Of a stretch of DNA of 13,034 bases, positions 8,533 to 13,034 are shown one piece after another. Position numbers and translations under genes: made by a program. The notes below the pieces were generated by a model. That model made no database searches and was not told the origin of the DNA. It saw nothing but the letters and a program-made list of their open reading frames with translations. Location: assembly GCA_003154135.1 (NCBI GenBank), contig PMCN01000222.1:1886-14919 (forward strand), in the 5' to 3' direction. Numbering within the stretch: position 1 is the stretch's first letter; every line of letters starts with the position of its first letter. The stretch is from Acidimicrobiaceae bacterium (GTDB lineage: Bacteria; Actinomycetota; Acidimicrobiia; Acidimicrobiales; Ilumatobacteraceae).

Positions 8533-9314
8533 GCGGCGAGGTCGGCCAGGAACTCGAGGATGGCGGCGTTCACCGGCTCGGGGTTGGTGAGGCTGGCCGC
8601 GTGTGCGCCGCCCACCTTCACCACGCCGCCGCAGCCCGACAGGCCGGCCGCCAATGCCTCGGCGAGGTCCATCGTGATGGCCGTGTCGTCGGTGCCGTGC
8701 ACCACGAGTGCCGGGCAGGTGATCTCGCCCAGGCGGTCGCTGATGTCGTCGCGGGTCATCAGCGTGTGCGACGGCTGGGCCATGAGCTCCTTCGGCCGTG
8801 CCTGCCACTTGGCGATCCACGCCGCGTCCTCGACCGGATCGTTGATGATGATGCTGGCGACGATGGACGCCAGCTCGTGCACCGGACCCGCGCTCAGCCA
8901 GGTGTCGATCATGCCCTGGTAGGCCTCGATGTGAGCGGCGTCCTCCGGCCCCGACTGGGTGTCGAGCAGGATGAGGCCGCGCACACGCTCGGGTGCGGTG
9001 AGCGCGGCGCGCAGCGACAGGAAACCTCCCTGGCTCATGCCGCCCACGACGGCGCGATCGATGCCGAGGTGGGTGAGCAGCGCGAGGCAGTCGGCAGCGG
9101 AGTCCCAGTAGGTGAACGGGTTGCCGTCGTAGTTGGTCTGCCCGAAACCACGCTCGTCCCACGTGATGACGCGGTAGCTGTCGCGCAGCGCCGTCACTTG
9201 CGGTGCGAACATCTCGTGGTCCATCAGGAATCCGTGGGCCAGGATGACCACCGGGCCGCTGCCGCCGGTGTCGTCGAAGTAGATCTGCTGGCCGTTGACG
9301 GGTGCGAAGGGCAT
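8529..9314 (-). CDS. Alpha/beta hydrolase
   Basis: A 261-residue alpha/beta-hydrolase-fold enzyme. The oxyanion HG is at 27-28, the nucleophile elbow GMSQGG puts Ser at 94, the acid is probably Asp210 in VHGTDD, and the His is 238 in GGAHAASL. The family includes esterases, haloperoxidase-like and lactone-hydrolysing enzymes; the substrate is not readable. It is first in an operon with cofE and an SRPBCC gene. The chosen ATG lies 7 bases after TACGTT (TANNNT), so the message may be leaderless. A start 33 bases further upstream exists but would run through the shared promoter region. Whether it has any role in F420 metabolism is unknown. Confidence 0.88.
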   Translation of the reverse strand: MPFAPVNGQQIYFDDTGGSGPVVILAHGFLMDHEMFAPQVTALRDSYRVITWDERGFGQTNYDGNPFTYWDSAADCLALLTHLGIDRAVVGGMSQGGFLSLRAALTAPERVRGLILLDTQSGPEDAAHIEAYQGMIDTWLSAGPVHELASIVASIIINDPVEDAAWIAKWQARPKELMAQPSHTLMTRDDISDRLGEITCPALVVHGTDDTAITMDLAEALAAGLSGCGGVVKVGGAHAASLTNPEPVNAAILEFLADLAA

Positions 9315-9358
9315 GCGTCGAAACGTAGCACCAGGTCCACGATCCATAGAGTGGCGGC
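9315..9358. promoter_or_regulatory. 44-base divergent promoter region, probably leaderless both ways
   Basis: On the plus strand TAGAGT (9347-9352) is followed by 6 bases and the menB ATG. On the minus strand TACGTT (9327-9322) is followed by 7 bases and the hydrolase ATG. Neither start has a Shine-Dalgarno sequence. Both arrangements put the transcript start at or next to the start codon. The promoters overlap back to back, so the -35 region of each lies around or beyond the other's -10, and they may compete. Confidence 0.55.
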
Positions 9359-10279
9359 ATGGTTTCCGAGATCTTCGACCCCGCCGCGTGGACCCAGGTG
9401 CAGGGCTTCGCCTTCGACGACATCACGTACCACCGCAGCGTCGAGCACGGCACGGTGCGCATCGCGTTCAACCGGCCCGAGGTGCGCAACGCGTTCCGTC
9501 CGCGCACGGTCGACCAGCTGTACACCGCGCTCGATCACGCACGCATGAGCACCGACGTCGGCTGCGTCCTCCTCACCGGCAACGGCCCCTCGCCGAAAGA
9601 CGGCGGCTGGGCCTTCTGCAGTGGTGGCGACCAGCGCATTCGCGGCAAGGACGGCTACAAGTACACCATCGACGACGCCTCCGGGAAGGCAGGCGACACC
9701 GAGGACACCGTGCAAGCGGGGCGAGCCGGGCGCCTGCACATCCTCGAGGTGCAGCGCCTCATCCGCTTCATGCCCAAGGTGGTCATCTGCGTCGTTCCCG
9801 GCTGGGCGGCCGGCGGTGGACACAGCCTGCACGTGGTGAGCGACCTCACCCTCGCCAGCAGGGAGCACGCCCGCTTCAAGCAGACCGACGCCGACGTGGC
9901 GAGCTTCGACGGCGGCTTCGGCAGCGCCTACCTGGCACGCCAGGTGGGGCAGAAGTTGGCCCGCGAGATCTTCTTCCTCGGCCGCGAGTACACGGCCGAC
10001 GACGCGATGCGAATGGGCATGGTGAACGGCGTGTACGCGCACGCCGACCTCGAGCGTGAGGCGCTGCAATGGGCGAAGGAGATCAACGGCAAGAGCCCCA
10101 CCGCGCAACGCATGTTGAAGTTCAGCTTCAACCTCATCGACGACGGTCTCGTGGGCCAGCAGGTGTTCGCCGGCGAGGCCACGCGACTCGCGTACATGAC
10201 CGACGAGGCGCAAGAGGGCCGTACGTCGTTCCTCGACAAGCGCGACCCCGACTGGTCCCCGTTCCCCTGGTACTTCTGA
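9359..10279 (+). CDS. menB: 1,4-dihydroxy-2-naphthoyl-CoA synthase
   Basis: A 306-residue crotonase-superfamily enzyme that closes the naphthoquinone ring from o-succinylbenzoyl-CoA in menaquinone synthesis (cytoplasm). It matches the remembered Mycobacterium tuberculosis MenB almost throughout. Shared segments include ITYHR (22-26), AFNRPEVRNAFRP (36-48), GPSPKDGGWAFCSGGDQRIRG (marking 76-96), GWAAGGGHSLHVV (148-160), SFDGG with Asp184 at the active site (182-186), and the C-terminal DWSPFPWYF. The Tyr in LAYMTDEA (Tyr279) corresponds to the catalytic-site Tyr. It is monocistronic here, read from a likely leaderless promoter and ended by a strong inverted repeat. No other men gene is in the window. 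Confidence 0.97.
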   Translation: MVSEIFDPAAWTQVQGFAFDDITYHRSVEHGTVRIAFNRPEVRNAFRPRTVDQLYTALDHARMSTDVGCVLLTGNGPSPKDGGWAFCSGGDQRIRGKDGYKYTIDDASGKAGDTEDTVQAGRAGRLHILEVQRLIRFMPKVVICVVPGWAAGGGHSLHVVSDLTLASREHARFKQTDADVASFDGGFGSAYLARQVGQKLAREIFFLGREYTADDAMRMGMVNGVYAHADLEREALQWAKEINGKSPTAQRMLKFSFNLIDDGLVGQQVFAGEATRLAYMTDEAQEGRTSFLDKRDPDWSPFPWYF

Positions 10280-10291
10280 CGTCGACCCCCT

Positions 10292-10342
10292 CGAACTTTG
10301 GCGCTGAGCCGAGCCTACGGCCCGTGCCAGCGCCAAAGTTCG
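10292..10342. terminator. Perfect 15-bp inverted repeat between convergent genes
   Basis: CGAACTTTGGCGCTG (10292-10306) and its exact reverse complement (10328-10342) flank a 21-base loop that itself holds a GCCG/CGGC stem. It sits between the menB stop and the stop of the convergent membrane-protein gene, with the right arm directly touching the latter. It probably works as a bidirectional terminator, although no long T-run follows it. Confidence 0.6.
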
Positions 10343-10927
10343 TCAGGTGGGGCGACGCAGGTCGGTGCCCAGGCGAGCGGTGGCCCGCGGGAGCGTGAAC
10401 GCCAGCACCGGGCCGGCCCCGAGTGCGAACAGGGCCGTGCCCGCGCCGAGCGCGCCACCGAGCACGACGCCGACCGTGAGCAACGTCAGCTCGAGGCCCC
10501 ACCGCGCCACCCTCACGCTGATGCCGCGGTCCATGATGCCGAGCATCACCAGCTCGATCGGACCAACCCCGATGTCGGCCGACACGATGCCCGTGATGCC
10601 GATCCACACGAACGTGAGGCCGAACAGCAGCATCGCTGAGCGCGCCACGATGAGGTCGGGGGCCGGGAGCGCGGCGACGGCCCCGTTGATGGCCAAGCCG
10701 ACCAGCAGACCGCCCACCACCGTGGCTGCCCGTGGAGGCCGCCCGAGCAACCACCCGAGCACGATGGCGATGCCCGACGTGAGCCACGACGCGGTGCCCA
10801 CGCCCCAACCGAGCCGATGGGCCACGCCGGTGTTCATCACGTCGTTGGGCGCGACGCCGAGCCGCGCGCGCACCATCAGCGCGACGCCGAGGCCGACCGA
10901 GCAGAGCGCCAGCCCGAACACACCCAC
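10343..10927 (-). CDS. YczE/YitT-like integral membrane protein
   Basis: About 194 residues from the first in-frame GTG, with about five to six hydrophobic membrane segments. The N-terminal pattern GLGVALMVRARLGVAPNDVM resembles the YczE/YyaS family signature (marking about residues 12-31), followed by GVGTASWLTSGIAIVLGW. The function of the family is poorly known. The reading frame continues upstream through basic residues (RRARASLRTR) that look like a natural N-terminus, yet no ATG, GTG or TTG lies between position 10927 and the far side of the haemoglobin gene. The true start may be a rare codon near the haemoglobin stop at 10968-10970. The gene probably shares a transcript with the haemoglobin gene. 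Confidence 0.78.
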   Translation of the reverse strand: MGVFGLALCSVGLGVALMVRARLGVAPNDVMNTGVAHRLGWGVGTASWLTSGIAIVLGWLLGRPPRAATVVGGLLVGLAINGAVAALPAPDLIVARSAMLLFGLTFVWIGITGIVSADIGVGPIELVMLGIMDRGISVRVARWGLELTLLTVGVVLGGALGAGTALFALGAGPVLAFTLPRATARLGTDLRRPT

Positions 10928-10967
10928 ACGGGTTCGAAGGCTCGCTCGGGCACGACGTGTGCCGTGC

Positions 10968-11393
10968 TCAGCGACGAGGACCGACCTGGAGACCGGGGCC
11001 GGCGTCGTTGCGCATCGCGTCGGCGGCGGGCACGAAGTAGCCCATGAGCTTGTCGCGGATCTCACCGGGCGGGGTGAGGCGCTCGACGGCGGCCGCCATG
11101 TGCAGCAGCCAGTGGTCGCGTTCGACAGGCCCGATGGGGAACGGCATGTGCCGGGCGCGCAACATGGGATGGCCCCGTTCCTCCATGTAGGTGAGGGGAC
11201 CGCCCCAGTACTGCCCCAGGAACAGCGCAAGCCGGCGATGGGCGCCGGCCAGGTCGTCGTCGGGGTAGAGAGGGCGCAGCACCGCATCGGTGAGCACCCC
11301 TTCGTAGAACGCGTCGACGAGGCCGTCGAAGAACGGCTGCCCGCCCACGGCCTCGTACAGCGTGATGCCCTCATCGGGCTCGGTCGCACCCAT
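10968..11393 (-). CDS. glbO: Group II truncated haemoglobin
   Basis: A 141-residue 2-on-2 globin that aligns with Mycobacterium tuberculosis GlbO. All key haem-pocket residues are present: TyrB10 (Tyr30), TyrCD1 (Tyr43 in LYPDDDLAGA), proximal HisF8 (His82 in RARHMPF) and TrpG8 (Trp95). The motif FLGQYWGGP is typical. It binds haem and O2 in the cytoplasm; proposed roles of the family are O2 delivery and handling of peroxide or reactive nitrogen. A GTG at 11396 directly precedes the ATG, and either could start translation. TAGAGT (11407-11402) lies 8 bases before the ATG, inside a large hairpin. About 20 extra C-terminal residues extend beyond the globin core. Confidence 0.95.
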   Translation of the reverse strand: MGATEPDEGITLYEAVGGQPFFDGLVDAFYEGVLTDAVLRPLYPDDDLAGAHRRLALFLGQYWGGPLTYMEERGHPMLRARHMPFPIGPVERDHWLLHMAAAVERLTPPGEIRDKLMGYFVPAADAMRNDAGPGLQVGPRR

Positions 11394-11395
11394 CA

Positions 11396-11444
11396 CGCCC
11401 GACTCTATTGGCGAGTCCCGTCACTCGGCCAACAGAGTCGGGCG
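11396..11444. promoter_or_regulatory. Long near-perfect hairpin covering the haemoglobin promoter
   Basis: Arms at 11396-11416 and 11423-11444 pair over about 21 bp with one mismatch and one single-base bulge, leaving a 6-base loop. Arm cores are CGCCCGACTCT and AGAGTCGGGCG. The element begins 10 bases after the stop of the 64-residue gene and ends just before the haemoglobin start, and it contains that gene's likely -10 (TAGAGT). It could end the upstream transcript, act as an operator, or both. Confidence 0.65.
11402..11407 (-). promoter_or_regulatory. Putative -10 element of the haemoglobin gene
   Basis: TAGAGT on the minus strand, the same hexamer seen before menB. It lies 5 bases before the GTG and 8 bases before the ATG of the haemoglobin gene. 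It sits within the downstream arm of the hairpin. Confidence 0.4.
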
Positions 11445-11454
11445 TAGGGGAGGA

Positions 11455-11649
11455 TCACATTGCGGGGTCGAACCTGCGCACCGGGCCGAGGTCTTCGAGA
11501 CGTGCCACCACGGGCGTGCGCCCGTCGCAGGGATCGAGGATGACGAACTCGTGGGTGGCGAGCAGGACCAGCGCGGTCACCGCCTCGCTCTCGATGTCGA
11601 TCTCGATCACGTCGCCGGCGTGGAGCCGGGTTGCAACTGCGGTGCTCAT
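11455..11649 (-). CDS. Small protein of unknown function
   Basis: A 64-residue acidic protein with no signal peptide or membrane segment. The pattern HAGDVIEIDIESEAVTALVL (marking about residues 10-29), EFVILDP and PVVARLEDLGPVRRF suggests alternating beta strands, perhaps a small barrel or sandwich. I do not recognise the family. Reading of the gene is supported by GGAGG (11663-11659) 9 bases before the ATG, codon use like its neighbours, and a hairpin just after the stop. It lies between a crotonase gene and the haemoglobin gene on the same strand, so a stress or redox link is only a guess. Confidence 0.7.
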   Translation of the reverse strand: MSTAVATRLHAGDVIEIDIESEAVTALVLLATHEFVILDPCDGRTPVVARLEDLGPVRRFDPAM

Positions 11650-11658
11650 CTCGGTCGT

Positions 11659-11663
11659 CCTCC
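11659..11663 (-). promoter_or_regulatory. Ribosome binding site of the 64-residue gene
   Basis: GGAGG on the minus strand, 9 bases before the ATG. It decides the start of this short gene and contrasts with nearby genes that have no Shine-Dalgarno sequence. The 87 bases between this gene and the crotonase stop hold no other clear signal. Confidence 0.6.
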
Positions 11664-11736
11664 GTGAACGTGTGCGGGAGGCGATCTGCCGTCTCCGTAC
11701 CTGTGCTCAGTTCATCGGCACGGTGTGTGACGGTCT

Positions 11737-12597
11737 TTACGAGAACTTTGGAGTTTCGTATGAAGGAAAGATGTTCGGCAGCCCGTCGCTCACCTTCACC
11801 GGGAACTCGGGAGCGCGCTTTTCGAGGAAGCTCACCACACCCTCGGTCGCGTCGGCGCTGCGACCACGCTCGAGGATGCCGCGCGAGTCCACCTTGTGCG
11901 CCTCCATCGGATGCGTCGCGCCCAGCATGCGCCACAGCATCTGCCGGGTGAGGGCGATGCTCACCGGCGCCGTGTTGTCGGCGATCTCGGCGGCGATGGC
12001 GTATGCGGCTGGGAGCAGGTCGTCGGCGCGGTGCACGCTGCGCACGAGACCACCGGCGAGCGCCTCGCCGGCCGGGAACACGCGACCCGTGTAGCACCAC
12101 TCGGCGGCCTGGCTGATGCCGACCAGCCGCGGCAGGAACCACGACGAGCACGCCTCGGGCACGATGCCGCGCCGGGCGAACACGAATCCGAACCTGGCAC
12201 CCTCGGCCGCGAGGCGGATGTCCATCGGCAGGGTCATGGTGACGCCCACGCCGACGGCGGCACCGTTGATCGCCCCGATGACAGGCTTGGTGCACTCGAA
12301 GATGCGCAGCGACACCATGCCGCCCCCGTCGCGTGGCACGCCGACGTCGGTCATCTCGTCGCTGCCGCCACGGCTGAACGTCTCGCCGCCGCCCGACAGA
12401 TCGGCTCCCGCGCAGAACCCTCGACCCGCACCGGTGACGACCACCACGCGCACGTCGTCGTCGGCATCGACCCGGTCGAAGGCGTCGATCAGCTCCCGCA
12501 TCATCAGGCCGGTGAAGGCGTTGAGCTGCTCCGGCCGGTTGAGCGTGATGGTGGCGACACGATCGTTCACCGCGTAGATGATCTGCGAGTACTCCAT
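11737..12597 (-). CDS. Enoyl-CoA hydratase/isomerase family protein, isomerase-like
   Basis: A 286-residue crotonase-fold protein acting on acyl-CoA in the cytoplasm. The oxyanion-hole motifs are FCAGAD (61-66) and NGAAVGVG (111-118). The usual hydratase glutamates are absent: Thr120 lies near the first position, and GFVF replaces GQPE at the second. Instead Glu148 in IVPEACSSW lies where delta3,delta2-enoyl-CoA isomerases carry their catalytic Glu (PEGCSS-like). I therefore favour isomerisation of unsaturated acyl-CoA over hydration. The ATG follows TAGCGT by 7 bases, suggesting a leaderless message. The C-terminus (residues 268-286) extends past the usual fold. Substrate specificity is unknown. 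Confidence 0.88.
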   Translation of the reverse strand: MEYSQIIYAVNDRVATITLNRPEQLNAFTGLMMRELIDAFDRVDADDDVRVVVVTGAGRGFCAGADLSGGGETFSRGGSDEMTDVGVPRDGGGMVSLRIFECTKPVIGAINGAAVGVGVTMTLPMDIRLAAEGARFGFVFARRGIVPEACSSWFLPRLVGISQAAEWCYTGRVFPAGEALAGGLVRSVHRADDLLPAAYAIAAEIADNTAPVSIALTRQMLWRMLGATHPMEAHKVDSRGILERGRSADATEGVVSFLEKRAPEFPVKVSDGLPNIFPSYETPKFS

Positions 12598-12604
12598 GCC
12601 GCGG

Positions 12605-12610
12605 ACGCTA
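12605..12610 (-). promoter_or_regulatory. Putative -10 element of the isomerase-like crotonase gene
   Basis: TAGCGT on the minus strand fits TANNNT and ends 7 bases before the ATG at 12597, with no Shine-Dalgarno sequence between. It repeats the spacing seen at 1720 and 9314. Confidence 0.45.
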
Positions 12611-12653
12611 GTGGCGCGACCATCCCGCGCGCCCAGCGAACGCCGCCCGGCAC

Positions 12654-12677
12654 GTGTCGCGCCCACGGGCGCGACAC
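12654..12677 (-). terminator. Hairpin downstream of ftsX
   Basis: GTGTCGCGCC (12654-12663) and GGCGCGACAC (12668-12677) form a perfect 10-bp GC-rich stem with a 4-base loop. It lies about 100 bases after the ftsX stop and before the crotonase promoter, so it probably ends ftsX transcription. No T-run follows. The rest of 12598-12776 shows no gene. Confidence 0.5.
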
Positions 12678-12776
12678 CTCCCACTTCCGGGACGATTCGT
12701 ACCCGTGGGCTCGAGATCTCGCACGGTTGAGGGCTTTCGCGCCCGACCCACGGCGGGGGATGCTGGCGACGCGGGG

Positions 12777-13034
12777 CTAGACGTCGAGGAACTTGGACGC
12801 CGCGGTACCCGAACCGATGGTGCCCACGAGCGCACCGACCAACAGCATGAGGAGCCACACCAGGTACGGGTAACCGTCGGTGACGACGAACCCTTCGAGG
12901 CCCGAAGCGGTCGGGAAGGCGCGCACTCCCCCGGTCCAGTTGTTGTTCATCAAGAGCATGAACAGCCCACCGACGAACGCCCCGGCGACGCCCTGGATGA
13001 GTCCCTCCAGCATGAACGGCAATCGGATGAACCA
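12777..13034 (-). CDS. ftsX: Cell division protein FtsX, C-terminal part
   Basis: The last 85 codons plus the stop of a gene that runs off the right edge. The first visible residues WFIRLPFMLEGLIQG are the conserved FtsX motif before the third membrane segment. Two hydrophobic segments follow (about LIQGVAGAFVGGLFMLLM and YPYLVWLLMLLVGALVGTIG), separated by a loop of about 30 residues, and the protein ends SKFLDV, as in the family. FtsX pairs with the ATPase FtsE in the membrane and controls peptidoglycan hydrolases during division. ftsE would be expected just beyond the window edge. smpB, which often follows ftsX in actinobacteria, is not downstream here. Confidence 0.92.
   Translation of the reverse strand, partial: WFIRLPFMLEGLIQGVAGAFVGGLFMLLMNNNWTGGVRAFPTASGLEGFVVTDGYPYLVWLLMLLVGALVGTIGSGTAASKFLDV

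Noticed and set aside
7465..8922. Plus-strand open frame of 485 codons opposite cofE and the hydrolase
   Set aside because: No recognisable motif, and both minus-strand genes are well-defined families.
11740..11760. GAACTTTGG sequence at the crotonase stop resembling the arm at 10292
   Set aside because: It lies within coding sequence for the C-terminus and shares only about nine bases, so chance explains it.

Overview
The window is a compact, GC-rich, gene-dense stretch of what looks like an actinobacterial chromosome. The evidence is a MenB that closely resembles the mycobacterial enzyme, a coenzyme F420 glutamate ligase, a group II truncated haemoglobin of the GlbO type, an FtsX C-terminus, alanine/arginine-rich proteins and lipoproteins with Thr/Ser-rich linkers. 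A deep-branching lineage such as Acidimicrobiia is my guess, not something the sequence proves. No mobile element, tRNA, rRNA or CRISPR array is visible. No gap between genes exceeds about 180 bases.

Layout. (1) 1-170 is intergenic DNA with short direct repeats and a hairpin. (2) 171-1720, minus: an alpha/beta hydrolase and a crotonase-fold protein joined by a TGATG stop/start overlap. (3) 1861-2448, plus: a small Thr-rich lipoprotein of unknown function. (4) 2552-7327, plus: a tight cluster of four genes. These are a class III aminotransferase, an AsnC/Lrp regulator, pseudouridine-5'-phosphate glycosidase (PsuG), and a two-domain lipoprotein that fuses a glycerophosphodiesterase-like domain to a polyhydroxybutyrate-depolymerase-like esterase domain. 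A perfect 13-5-13 inverted repeat precedes the cluster and is the best candidate operator for the AsnC regulator. (5) 7317-9314, minus: an alpha/beta hydrolase, CofE (F420-0:L-glutamate ligase) and an SRPBCC protein. This operon ends convergently with region 4, with an 11-base overlap. (6) 9359-10279, plus: menB (menaquinone synthesis), divergent from region 5 across only 44 bases. (7) 10343-12597, minus: a YczE-like membrane protein, a GlbO-type haemoglobin, a 64-residue unknown protein and a crotonase with isomerase-like features. (8) 12777 to the window end, minus: the last 85 codons of ftsX.

The genes mix core metabolism (menaquinone, F420, cell division, O2/redox protein) with small catabolic modules (acyl-CoA, amine, nucleoside and ester hydrolysis). 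Several start codons lie 6-8 bases after a TANNNT hexamer and lack a clear Shine-Dalgarno sequence, which suggests leaderless transcripts. I see no defence or mobile system. The most unusual items are the fused lipoprotein, the operator-like palindrome, and the near-perfect hairpin that covers the haemoglobin promoter.
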